Part shown: positions 23,558 to 32,006 of the stretch, one piece after another
Layout of the letters: each line of letters opens with the position of its first letter
Numbering within the stretch: position 1 is the stretch's first letter
Assembly: GCF_003020115.1 (NCBI RefSeq)
Contig: NZ_PYFX01000004.1
Coordinates: 248,001-312,000 of the forward strand
DNA from: Bradyrhizobium sp. MOS002
Lineage (GTDB): Bacteria; Pseudomonadota; Alphaproteobacteria; Rhizobiales; Xanthobacteraceae
Direction: 5' to 3'
Length of the DNA stretch: 64,000 bases
The notes under the pieces: model-generated
What the model was told of the DNA's origin: nothing
What the model saw: the letters and a program-made list of their open reading frames with translations, nothing else
The model's database searches: none
Made by a program: the position numbers and the translations under genes

Positions 23558-24718
23558 TCAAGCTGCAGCCGAGGAGCGTCCGAGCCCTCGCCGGCGAATG
23601 ACGTCGATCAGGCGATCGATATCCGCCGCGGTGTTGAACATGCCGAGCGAGACGCGGATGCCGTCACGTTCGGGCGAAACGCGCACGCCGTTCTCCTCGA
23701 AATGCCCGAGCCAGTCCGCTGCGGGCAGGGCGATGACGTAGATGTGCGGAGCGCGGTGCTTTCGATCGCGCGGGCCAACCAGGCGGACGTCCAGTTCGTC
23801 CAGGCGCGCGATCAGGTGATCGCCGAGGTCGAAGCAGTGGTTCTGGATGTTCTGCACCCCGATCTGCTCGATCATGTCGAGGGAAGCACCCAGAGCATGG
23901 ATCGCGGGCAGATTGAAGTTGCCAAGTTCGAAGCGCCTGGCGGTCGGTGAGGGAGCCATTTTGTCGGGACGCGCGATGAGGTCGTTCGGGATATCGGCGA
24001 GGCTCGCGGCCGCCATATAGGTCGGTTCCAGCTCTCCAAGGGATTTGTCCCAATAGAGAAGCCCAAGCCCTTGCGGAACGAGCAATCCCTTATGGCTGCC
24101 GGAGCCGATGAAGCTGGCGCCGATCGCCTTCGCGTCAACAGGTACGACGCCGATCGCCTGCATCACGTCGACGACGAAGTAGAGCTTCTTCCTGGCGCAC
24201 ATCGCGCCGACGCTCTCGATGTCAAAGCGGTGACCGGCATGGAAGGTCACATGCGACATCGAGATCGCACGCGTCTTGTCGTCAATGAAGGCAGCAAAGC
24301 TGTCGCCATCGACGATATCCGTCATCGGAACGAAGCGGATTTCCACGCCCTTCCGCTGCAGATTGAGGAACGCGTAGGCGTTGTTCGGATGATCGCCGTG
24401 GATCATCAGAACATTGTCCCCGGCCTGGAGCGGCAGTGCGTTTGCCGCGATGTTCATGCTTTCCGACGTGTTTTTCGTGAAGGCGATCTGGTCCGGTGTC
24501 ACGCCGAGAAAGCGAGCGACCTTGGCGCGGGTCTGCTCCACCCGGTCGAGCCAGACGCTCTTCGGGCCAGCCGTCTCGAAGCTCTCGCGAAGGAAGAGCT
24601 CGATCGCGGCTTTCACCGGGCGCGCAAGCGGCGTTTGAAATCCCGAGTCCAGATAAACCATCCGTTCAACGGCAGGGAATTCCTTCCTCACGGCGTCCAC
24701 GTCGTAGTGACGAGACAT
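23558..24718 (-). CDS. Class V aminotransferase-fold PLP enzyme
   Basis: A 386-residue fold-type I PLP enzyme of the class V group (cysteine desulfurase/isopenicillin N epimerase-like). The PLP Lys is Lys210 in GSGSHKGLLVPQGLG; Asp184 and Gln187 in FVVDVMQAIG contact the ring; NTSESMNIAANAL binds the phosphate. No conserved desulfurase Cys loop is evident near the C terminus, so an epimerase, lyase or aminotransferase is more likely than an Fe-S cluster enzyme. The ATG at 24718 follows CAGGAGATGTGC; an ATG 6 bp upstream abuts that site. It is the first gene of the GltIJKL-like operon and probably acts on the imported amino acid or a derivative. Confidence 0.85.
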   Translation of the reverse strand: MSRHYDVDAVRKEFPAVERMVYLDSGFQTPLARPVKAAIELFLRESFETAGPKSVWLDRVEQTRAKVARFLGVTPDQIAFTKNTSESMNIAANALPLQAGDNVLMIHGDHPNNAYAFLNLQRKGVEIRFVPMTDIVDGDSFAAFIDDKTRAISMSHVTFHAGHRFDIESVGAMCARKKLYFVVDVMQAIGVVPVDAKAIGASFIGSGSHKGLLVPQGLGLLYWDKSLGELEPTYMAAASLADIPNDLIARPDKMAPSPTARRFELGNFNLPAIHALGASLDMIEQIGVQNIQNHCFDLGDHLIARLDELDVRLVGPRDRKHRAPHIYVIALPAADWLGHFEENGVRVSPERDGIRVSLGMFNTAADIDRLIDVIRRRGLGRSSAAA

Positions 24719-24853
24719 GCACATCTCCTGTTGAGCGCGCCGTCGGGACTTGGCAGCCGGCCAAGCGACGGAGCGACATTTCGAAACGGCGAGACTACGT
24801 TGCACAAATTTTAGTCAATCGCCGGCAGCGCCAAGAATATGAGCTTTACGGAT

Positions 24854-24875
24854 TTGGACAAATGAAATTGTCGAA
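24854..24875. promoter_or_regulatory. Imperfect inverted repeat in divergent promoter region
   Basis: TTGGACAA-N6-TTGTCGAA matches at 7 of 8 positions. It lies in the 221-bp gap between the PLP enzyme and IclR genes, in the most AT-rich stretch of this part of the window (24,800-24,910). It is a candidate site for the IclR protein at 24940. Confidence 0.35.
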
Positions 24876-24939
24876 TATCAATAGATTTAATTCCGAAAAA
24901 TGATAATTAGTTGCGCTGCCAATTCCAGCCGGTAGGGAA

Positions 24940-25737
24940 ATGACGAAGCAAGTTGAGAGGGATGGACCCTTGGACCGCGCCCTCGCGATCGTTCGGCATG
25001 TTGCTGACCAACGTAAAGCCGTCTCAGCGGCAGAGATCGCGAAGGCTCTCTCGCTGCCTCTTCCAACGGCGCACAGGTTGATCGGAAATCTTGAAGGCCG
25101 CGGACTGCTTCAGAAGGCGTTGGGGACCAAGCGTTACGTTGTGGGCAATCAACTCGTCACACTGTCCGCGACTGTGATCGGAGCGGCCTTCCGCACCGCG
25201 CGGCGGCACGCGGTGCTTCGAGGGGTCGCGGCAGAAATCGGCGAACAATGCGAAATCGGCGTCGTGCGCGATAATTCCGTCGCCTATGTGGACAGCGTTC
25301 GCGTTTCGGAGCCGCAAGGTCTTCAGTTCAATCCGGGAGAAGCGGCGCCGCTACATTGCACGTCCACCGGAAAGATCTACATGAGCGGATTGCCCGAGCG
25401 GACCCGGGCGAAGCTGTGCCGCGCACTCGCTCTGACCAAATTCACTGAAACGACGATTGTCGATGTCCAGGCGCTGATGAAGGTGCTCGAAGAGACGCGG
25501 CAGCGCGGCTGGGCCAAAACGAACGAAGAGTACGTGAAAGGCGTGGTGGGGTGTGCCGTGCCCATCCTGTCCCCGGATCGAGAACTCATCGCTTGCCTGG
25601 GTGTCTCCGTACCCGCGGCTCGCGTGAGCTTCGCTGAACTGGATCGATTTATCGGCCCGCTGCAAAAGGCTGCGGCTCTGCTGTCGGAGACCATTTTGCA
25701 GGTTGAAGGAGATGACGACGCAGATGCCCAACGATGA
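24940..25737 (+). CDS. IclR family transcriptional regulator
   Basis: A 265-residue IclR protein. The winged HTH spans about residues 10-75 (VSAAEIAKALSLPLPTAHRLIGNLEGRGLL), and the effector domain about 85-255 with HCTSTGKIYMSGLPE and CAVPILSPDRELIACLGVSVPA. It is divergent from the PLP-enzyme/GltIJKL operon and the only regulator there, so it most likely controls that operon in response to the imported amino acid or its product. It differs clearly in sequence from the IclR protein at 12158. GTAGGGAA precedes the ATG. Confidence 0.88.
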   Translation: MTKQVERDGPLDRALAIVRHVADQRKAVSAAEIAKALSLPLPTAHRLIGNLEGRGLLQKALGTKRYVVGNQLVTLSATVIGAAFRTARRHAVLRGVAAEIGEQCEIGVVRDNSVAYVDSVRVSEPQGLQFNPGEAAPLHCTSTGKIYMSGLPERTRAKLCRALALTKFTETTIVDVQALMKVLEETRQRGWAKTNEEYVKGVVGCAVPILSPDRELIACLGVSVPAARVSFAELDRFIGPLQKAAALLSETILQVEGDDDADAQR

Positions 25738-25873
25738 CAGCCTGCTCCTGTTTTGCCCGACGAGTCAAATCGATTTCGGTAAAGCGTAAGTCATTGATCC
25801 ACCACGCCCCGGCTACTGTGCATGGGGTTGTTTTCGCATTTTTTGTTTGAGCCCGCCCCGCGGGGCGCGTTGC

Positions 25874-27049
25874 TCACGCGCTTTCCGTCTCCCGATGCAC
25901 GTCGTGCACCACCAGCCCCATGCCTTCGTCGGGCATCTTGATCCAGTCGCGGCGCTTCAGGGTGCGCTTGGTGTCTTCGTAGCCGGAGGTCCAGTGCTCG
26001 CGCATCGAGGTGCCCGAGAATTCGTGGTCCTTGGCGTCGCCCTCATACGCCTTCTGCTGATAGATCAGATGCAGGATCGCGATCTCCGGCATGTGGCGCA
26101 GGCTCGACTTGAGTTTGCGCTCCTCCTCGGAGAGCTGCTCGTCGGGCAGCTTCGCCAAGGCCTTGTAGAGCAGGACCTTGAGGTTGTGGGTGCGGCGGTA
26201 GACATCGGTGTTGTGGCGGGTGCGCGAGGAATACATGATGTCCTTTTGGCGGGCCATCACGTCCTGGATCGAGCGCGGCAGCACGCCCCGCGCGCTGAAG
26301 AGATCGACCTGGAACACCAGCGAATTGAGCGCGTCCTCCTGGTCGAGCAGGTGCTGGAGCGGCGTGTTGGAGACGATGCCGCCGTCCCAGAAATGATCGG
26401 TGCCGATCCGTACCATCGGCAGGGCCGGCGGCAGAGCGCCGGAAGCCATGATGTGCTCCGGCTCGATCTCGTCATGGGAATTGTCGAAATAAATGAAATT
26501 GCCAGAGAGCACGTTCACGGCGCCGACCGCGAAGCGAACCTTCTTCTCGTTGATGAGGTCGAAGTCGACGAGTTCGAGCAGGCTCTCCTTCAGCGGCATC
26601 GTGTCGTAATAGCTGGTGGCGGTCCGGGCGCCGACCGGGCTGAGCCAGGGATTGACCTGATGCGGGCTGAAGAAGCCCGGCTGGCCCATCGCCGACGTCA
26701 TCCATGCGCTGGTGAGATTGCGCCACTGCCGGAAGATGTCTCCGTCAGGCGTGTAGTGCCAGATCTTGCGGTTGGTGATGCGCTCCCAGAAGATGCGCAG
26801 CGCCTCGAGCCGCTTCTCCGGCTTGTTGCCGGCGATGATGGCGGAGTTGATCGCGCCGATCGAGACGCCGCAGACCCAGTCGGGCTCGATGCCGGCCTCG
26901 TGCAGTGCCTGGTAGACGCCGGCCTGGTAGGCGCCGAGCGCGCCGCCACCTTGCAGCACTAGCGCGACGCGGTCGCAGCGCTCGGGCCGCCAGCCTCGTG
27001 AGGGAGACTGATGTGTCTGATGAAGCGGTTGCGATGTGCGAGCGTCCAT
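25874..27049 (-). CDS. Patatin-like phospholipase
   Basis: A 391-residue patatin-family protein. The oxyanion loop is LQGGGALGAY, the nucleophile Ser63 lies in GVSIGA, and the catalytic Asp in FWDGGIVSNTP, so the Ser-Asp dyad is complete. After the patatin core comes a C-terminal region of about 120 residues rich in charged helices. The ATG at 27049 follows GGAGGCATCACC, better than an in-frame start 90 bp upstream. No signal peptide, so it may act on intracellular lipid or polyester granules. It is divergent from acetoacetate decarboxylase across a 229-bp gap. Confidence 0.88.
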   Translation of the reverse strand: MDARTSQPLHQTHQSPSRGWRPERCDRVALVLQGGGALGAYQAGVYQALHEAGIEPDWVCGVSIGAINSAIIAGNKPEKRLEALRIFWERITNRKIWHYTPDGDIFRQWRNLTSAWMTSAMGQPGFFSPHQVNPWLSPVGARTATSYYDTMPLKESLLELVDFDLINEKKVRFAVGAVNVLSGNFIYFDNSHDEIEPEHIMASGALPPALPMVRIGTDHFWDGGIVSNTPLQHLLDQEDALNSLVFQVDLFSARGVLPRSIQDVMARQKDIMYSSRTRHNTDVYRRTHNLKVLLYKALAKLPDEQLSEEERKLKSSLRHMPEIAILHLIYQQKAYEGDAKDHEFSGTSMREHWTSGYEDTKRTLKRRDWIKMPDEGMGLVVHDVHRETESA

Positions 27050-27278
27050 GGTGATGCCTCCTGCTTCTTCAAACGATTGCGTCAGGCGGTGACGGCGTGA
27101 TGACAATTCTGGCGCCGGTGCATCGCTTGCATGCGCCATGATCGTCTTGGGAATGGCTACGGTCGTGCGGCTGACGGAAATCCTTCACATCGCAGTCAAT
27201 GACGGCGGCTAGCAATCTGCATCGACGCCTGACGCTGCCGGGCGGGCATCACATGAGCACCACGAGAGGAGACCAGCG

Positions 27279-28061
27279 ATGCGCAGGGAAGATTTGCTGA
27301 GGCTTCCGTCGATGCCGGCGGCTGGGCCGAGCTATCCGGCCGGGCCCTATCGCTTCGTCAACCGCGAATTTCTCGTCATCACCTACGAGACCGATCCGGA
27401 CCTGATCCGCGCCGGCCTGCCTGAGCCGCTGGAGCCGATCGACCAGCCGATCGTGCATTACGAATGGATCCGGATGCCAGACTCGTCCGGCTTCGGCAGC
27501 TACACCGAGTCCGGCCTCGTCATCCCCGCGCGCCTGCACGGCGAGGAGGTCAACTTCGTCTCGCAGATGTATCTGGACGATGATCCGCCGATCGCCGCCG
27601 GCCGCGAGATCTGGGGTTTTCCCAAGAAATACGCCCATCCCAAGCTCGAGATCGTCAAGGACACGCTGACGGGCACGCTGGAATATGCCGGCCAGCTCGT
27701 CGCCATGGGCACGATGGGTTACAAGCACGAGAGCATGGCCGGCAACGGCGATCTGACCCGGGCGACGCTGTCGAAAACGCAGATCAATCTGAAGATGATC
27801 CCCGGCGTCGACGGCCGCCTCGAGATCTGCCAGCTCGTTGCGATCAACCTCATCGACATCGTGCCGAAGGGATCCTGGATGGGGCCGGGCCGGCTGCATC
27901 TGGTGCCGCATGTCAACGCGCCCGTCGCTGACTTCCCGGTCCGCCGCTGCCTCGGCGCGCATCATTACATCGCTGACCTGACGCTGCCGTTCGGCCGCGT
28001 CGTGCACGACTACATCAGGGAAGCCGAGGCGGCGGCCTCGACCGCGCTGGCGGCCGAGTAG
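27279..28061 (+). CDS. adc: Acetoacetate decarboxylase
   Basis: A 260-residue acetoacetate decarboxylase, which converts acetoacetate to acetone and CO2 by Schiff-base chemistry. The active-site Lys pair is Lys116-Lys117 in IWGFPKKYAHPK, almost the numbering of the clostridial enzyme (115/116), and the GREIWGF segment is typical. AGAGGAGA lies before the ATG. In rhizobia, acetoacetate comes from polyhydroxybutyrate breakdown; together with the divergent patatin gene this suggests storage-polymer or ketone metabolism. Some Adc-fold proteins have other aldolase/dehydratase activities, so the substrate is probable, not certain. Confidence 0.88.
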   Translation: MRREDLLRLPSMPAAGPSYPAGPYRFVNREFLVITYETDPDLIRAGLPEPLEPIDQPIVHYEWIRMPDSSGFGSYTESGLVIPARLHGEEVNFVSQMYLDDDPPIAAGREIWGFPKKYAHPKLEIVKDTLTGTLEYAGQLVAMGTMGYKHESMAGNGDLTRATLSKTQINLKMIPGVDGRLEICQLVAINLIDIVPKGSWMGPGRLHLVPHVNAPVADFPVRRCLGAHHYIADLTLPFGRVVHDYIREAEAAASTALAAE

Positions 28062-28171
28062 GGCATCATCATCAAACTGTAACAATGCCGTAATTGAGTA
28101 CCCGCGAGGGTCCGGACGATGCCGTCAGCCATCTTCCGGAGCGGGGCGTTCGTTGACGGTTGGGGTTGGTC

Positions 28172-29191
28172 ATGGCTGAGCCGGCGAAGCTTGTCAGCGC
28201 GATATCGGATTCCGTGCCTGGCATTCCCGGCCTGGTGTGGGCATTCCGGCTCCACAGCGACGGCGGCGCCGAGGCGCTGCCGATCGAGCATCCGATCGAG
28301 TTCAGTCACGACGGCCGGCTCTGGCTGCATTTCAACCTCACGGACACGCGTTCACGGCCGTGGATCGTCGCGTCACAGCTGCCGCCGCTCGCGCGCGAGC
28401 TCTTGCTGTCCAACGACACCTTCCAGCAGCTTCACGTCATCGACAACTGCGTCTACGGCGTGTTCTCCGACCTCGTGCGCGACATCGACAGCGCGACGGA
28501 GGAGACCGCGTTCCTGCGCTTCGCGATGACCGAGCGGCTCCTGATCAGCGGCCGCCATCAGGCGCTGTGCTCGGCGGATGCGACGCGCCGGGTGCTCGAA
28601 GGCGGCTACCGCGTCGACAACGTCGCCCATCTGCTCGAAAAGATCGTCGACGAGGTCGCAGACACGCTGGACCGGATGGCCGACAAGCTCGGCCAGGAGA
28701 TCGACGAGATCGAGGAGCGGATTTTGGCCGACGACGCCAAGCCGGAGATGCGCCGCAATCTCGGCCGGCTGCGCCGGACCTGCGTCAGGCTGCATCGCCA
28801 GCTCACCGGCCTGCGTACGCTGTTCCATCGCCTCGACCAGAAGAACACCGACCACCTGTCGCCGGACTTGCGTATCCAGGCCGGCAAGCTGGCGCAGCGG
28901 CTCGACGGCCTCGACCACGATATCGTCGAGCTGCGCGAACGCAGCCGCCTGCTCGAGGAGGAGCTGCGTTTCAAGAACGAGGAGGAAAGCAACAACCACC
29001 TCCACACGCTCTCGATCGTGACCTCGCTGTTGCTGCCGCCGACGCTGATCACCGGCATTTTTGGTATGAACACCAAGGGCCTGCCGCTGACCGATGTCGA
29101 GAGCGGATTTCTCGTGGCGGCGCTGCTGATGGCCTCGTCGGTCGGTGCCGCCTATCTCTTCATGCGGCGCACGGGCATCTTCAAGAAATAG
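28172..29191 (+). CDS. CorA/ZntB-type divalent metal transporter
   Basis: A 339-residue CorA superfamily protein. A large cytoplasmic N-terminal domain (1 to about 270) ends in long charged helices (LREIDEIEERI and ELRERSRLLEEELRF regions), followed by two C-terminal transmembrane helices with the signature GMN in GIFGMNTKGLPL. The loop sequence after GMN (TKGLP) is closer to ZntB than to the Mg-specific CorA (GMNFxxMPE), so Zn or other divalent metal transport is inferred. A TTG 12 bp upstream is an alternative start. No metal-responsive regulator is adjacent. Confidence 0.86.
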   Translation: MAEPAKLVSAISDSVPGIPGLVWAFRLHSDGGAEALPIEHPIEFSHDGRLWLHFNLTDTRSRPWIVASQLPPLARELLLSNDTFQQLHVIDNCVYGVFSDLVRDIDSATEETAFLRFAMTERLLISGRHQALCSADATRRVLEGGYRVDNVAHLLEKIVDEVADTLDRMADKLGQEIDEIEERILADDAKPEMRRNLGRLRRTCVRLHRQLTGLRTLFHRLDQKNTDHLSPDLRIQAGKLAQRLDGLDHDIVELRERSRLLEEELRFKNEEESNNHLHTLSIVTSLLLPPTLITGIFGMNTKGLPLTDVESGFLVAALLMASSVGAAYLFMRRTGIFKK

Positions 29192-29201
29192 CGTATCGAT
29201 C

Positions 29202-30605
29202 GTGAGTTCGCGTGGTGCTCAATCTCCATTGCGACGGGCGGCTGCGATCGCACTGGCTTCGGCAATGGCGAGCACCGGCGCGCTCGCCGGTGCCAAGGAC
29301 GAGAGCGCGGCGGAGTGGCTGGCTCCAAAATGGTTCAACGCGTGGCATGACGGCCTCGCCAACAAGGGTCTGAATTTCGGCGCCACCTACATCGCCGACA
29401 ATATCGGCAACGTTTCGGGCGGCGTTAAGCGCGGCGCCATCCATTTCGGCAGGCTCGACCTGTCGGTCGATGCCGATCTCGACAAGCTGGTCGGCTGGAC
29501 CGGTGGCCGATTCTACGCCAATGCCTTCGTAATCTACGGGCGAGGCCTAAGCCGCAACTACGTCATGAATCTCGCGACCATCAGCGAGATCGAGGCGTTG
29601 CCGGACCAGCGGCTCTACAATGCCTATTTCGAGCAGAGCTTCTTCAACGACAGGCTGAACATCAGGGCCGGCCAGCAGGCCGCCGATGTCGAGTTCTTCG
29701 ACAGCCAGACCGACGACCTCTTCATCAACGGCACGTTCGGCTGGCCGGCGATCAAGGCGTCCAACCTTCCGGCCGGCGGCCCGGCGCCGCCGATCGCGGT
29801 CCCCGGCATTCGCATCAAGGCCGCGCTGACGGATCAGATCACGGCGTTCGGTGCTGTCTTCAACGGCGATCCGTCAGGACCTGGCGATGCAGATCCGCAG
29901 CTTCGCGACCATCATGGTCTCGCCTTTCGCGTCAACGATCCGCCGTGGGTGATCGGGCAAGTTCGCTTCAACTACGCCATCGATATCGGCGGCCGCCCGC
30001 TCGCCGGCAATGTCACGCCGGGTGCCTGGAAGCATTATGGCTCCTTCGACAGCCAGCGCTTTACGGCGGAGGGGCAGTCGATCGCCGATCCCGGCGGCAG
30101 CGGCATTCCGGCGAAGCTTCGCGGAAATTACGGAATCTTCGCGGTCATCGAACAGGTGCTCTACCGCCCGCCGGAGGTCAAGGACAACAGCACGTCGGCC
30201 TCGCTCCCGGGTGTCACCGCGTTCGGCCGCATCGCCTACAGCCCGCCGGACCGCAACCTGATCGATCTCTATCTCGACGGCGGCATCGGCTTTGTTGGCT
30301 TCGTACCCGGTCGTCCGCTCGATCGCTTCGGCGTGGCGGCGGCCTACATGCGCATCTCGAACACTGCGCGCAACCTCGATCTCGACACGCAATCCTTCAC
30401 GGGCGTCCAAAGTCCCGTGCGCAGCAACGAGACGCTGATCGAGATGATCTACGAGGCGCATATCAAGCCGGGCTGGCTGATCGCGCCTTATTTCCAATAC
30501 GTGTTCCGCGCCTCGGGCGGCATCCCCAACCCGAACGACCCGAGCGGTGTCGCGCGGATCGGTGACGCCGCAGTCTTCGGCGTCACCACCACGATCAGGT
30601 ACTAA
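29202..30605 (+). CDS. OprB-like carbohydrate porin
   Basis: A 467-residue outer-membrane protein of the OprB carbohydrate-selective porin family. The N terminus has a twin-Arg-like basic start and a hydrophobic stretch AAAIALASAMASTGALAGA, a plausible signal peptide. The barrel shows alternating strands (FYANAFVIYGRGLS, LNIRAGQQAADVEFFDSQ) and ends with an aromatic residue (TTTIRY), as outer-membrane barrels do. The start is taken as GTG 29202 because an earlier frame would overlap the CorA gene and spoil the signal peptide; there is no strong ribosome site. Its stop overlaps the end of the convergent MFS gene by 4 bp. Confidence 0.82.
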   Translation: MSSRGAQSPLRRAAAIALASAMASTGALAGAKDESAAEWLAPKWFNAWHDGLANKGLNFGATYIADNIGNVSGGVKRGAIHFGRLDLSVDADLDKLVGWTGGRFYANAFVIYGRGLSRNYVMNLATISEIEALPDQRLYNAYFEQSFFNDRLNIRAGQQAADVEFFDSQTDDLFINGTFGWPAIKASNLPAGGPAPPIAVPGIRIKAALTDQITAFGAVFNGDPSGPGDADPQLRDHHGLAFRVNDPPWVIGQVRFNYAIDIGGRPLAGNVTPGAWKHYGSFDSQRFTAEGQSIADPGGSGIPAKLRGNYGIFAVIEQVLYRPPEVKDNSTSASLPGVTAFGRIAYSPPDRNLIDLYLDGGIGFVGFVPGRPLDRFGVAAAYMRISNTARNLDLDTQSFTGVQSPVRSNETLIEMIYEAHIKPGWLIAPYFQYVFRASGGIPNPNDPSGVARIGDAAVFGVTTTIRY

Positions 30606-31897
30606 GCCATCGCGGCTTGCGGCTTTGGCTTCGGTTGTCGCGAGAGCGTCAGCACGATCAGTGAGGCGAACACGCAGAGCGCGCCGGCGATGAAGAAGGC
30701 GGGCAGGTAGCTCTGATAGACCGTCCGCGAGAAACCGGCGCCGAAGGCGGCGGTGCCCGCGCCGAGCTGGTGGCCCGCAAAGATCCAGCCGAACACCAGA
30801 TTGGCGCGCTCGGGTCCGAATTTCTGCGCGGTGAGCCGCACCGTGGGCGGCACGGTTGCGATCCAGTCGAGCCCGTAGAACATCGCAAAGATCGAGAGCC
30901 CATAGAACGAGAAATCGCTGAAGGGGAGGAAGATCAGCGAGAGCCCGCGCAGGCCGTAATACCAGAACAGCAAATAGCGGTTGTCGTAGCGGTCCGACAG
31001 CCAGCCCGACATGATGGTGCCGAAGAAGTCGAAGATGCCCATCGCAGCCAGCAGGCCCGCGGCCTGCACCTGCGGGATGCCGAAATCGAGGCACATCGGG
31101 ATCAGATGCACCTGCACGAGGCCATTGGTGGATGCGCCGCAGACGAAGAACGTCGCAAACAGGACCCAGAATGCGCTGCTCTTCGAGGCGTCGCGCAGCG
31201 TGCCGAGCGCGACGCCGGTGATCGAGCCATGGCTGACGGGCGGGGCGGGCAGGGGTGTGGTGCCTTCGTCGCCGAACGGGCGCAGGCCCAAATCGCTGGG
31301 ACGGTCGCGCATCGCGAGCAGCACCGCGAGGGCGGAAACACCGAGCGCGATGCAGACGAAGCCGAGCGCAAGCCGCCAGCCGAAGCGTTCGGTGAGGCTT
31401 GCCAGCAGCGGCAGGAACACGAGCTGACCGGTCGCGACGCTCGCGGTCATGATGCCGACGACCAGGCCGCGCCGCGCCGCGAACCAGCGCGTCGCGATGG
31501 TGGCGCCGAGCACCAGCGCGGTCATGCCGGTGCCGATCCCGATCACCACGCCCCACAACGCGACGAGCTGCCAGACCTCTGTCATGCCGAGCGAGAGCAC
31601 CAGCGCCGAGACGACGATGAGCTGCGCGGTGAGCGTGACGTTGCGCAGGCCGTAGCGGTTGAGCAGGGCTGCCGCGAACGGCGCCATCAGCCCGAACAGG
31701 ATGAAGCGGATCGACAGCGCGGAGGAGATCTCCGCCGTGCTCCAGCCGAACTCCTTCTGAAGCGGAATGATGAACACGCCGGGCGCGCCGACCGTTCCGG
31801 CGCTAATCAGCGCGGTGAGGAAGGTCACGCCGACCATCACCCAGCCGTAGTGGATATTGCGGCGGCCGAGCGTTGCCGCGAGCCAGTTCGAGATCAT
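30602..31897 (-). CDS. MFS transporter, monocarboxylate/oxalate-formate type
   Basis: A 431-residue 12-helix major facilitator. It has the motif-A-like loop LNRYGLRN between helices 2 and 3 and GWLSDRYDNR between helices 8 and 9, and a helix-1 segment NIHYGWVMVGVTFL that is common in the oxalate/formate antiporter and monocarboxylate porter group. It most likely exports or imports small organic acids. The gene is convergent with the porin and separated by 109 bp from the thiolase gene upstream. The gap holds a 9-bp inverted repeat. Confidence 0.86.
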   Translation of the reverse strand: MISNWLAATLGRRNIHYGWVMVGVTFLTALISAGTVGAPGVFIIPLQKEFGWSTAEISSALSIRFILFGLMAPFAAALLNRYGLRNVTLTAQLIVVSALVLSLGMTEVWQLVALWGVVIGIGTGMTALVLGATIATRWFAARRGLVVGIMTASVATGQLVFLPLLASLTERFGWRLALGFVCIALGVSALAVLLAMRDRPSDLGLRPFGDEGTTPLPAPPVSHGSITGVALGTLRDASKSSAFWVLFATFFVCGASTNGLVQVHLIPMCLDFGIPQVQAAGLLAAMGIFDFFGTIMSGWLSDRYDNRYLLFWYYGLRGLSLIFLPFSDFSFYGLSIFAMFYGLDWIATVPPTVRLTAQKFGPERANLVFGWIFAGHQLGAGTAAFGAGFSRTVYQSYLPAFFIAGALCVFASLIVLTLSRQPKPKPQAAMA

Positions 31898-31966
31898 TGG
31901 GCCTCAATCTTGATGGGCAGGCGAGAGACCTGCGCAAGTTTGCAGAATGGCACGGGACTCGTTTGT

Positions 31967-31994
31967 CGGAAATGACGGAGTCCCCTCATTTCCG
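31967..31994. promoter_or_regulatory. Inverted repeat between thiolase and MFS genes
   Basis: CGGAAATGA (31967-31975) and TCATTTCCG (31986-31994) are exact complements with a 10-nt loop. It lies 13 bp after the thiolase stop and 70-97 bp before the MFS start. Without a U-run it may be an operator for the MFS gene or a weak 3' hairpin of the thiolase mRNA. Confidence 0.35.
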
Positions 31995-32006
31995 GACTTT
32001 CTCATG

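Noticed and set aside
25853-25866. CGCCCCGCGGGGCG palindrome as terminator between IclR and patatin genes
   Set aside because: The T-run is on the wrong side for both flanking genes, so it does not make a rho-independent terminator.
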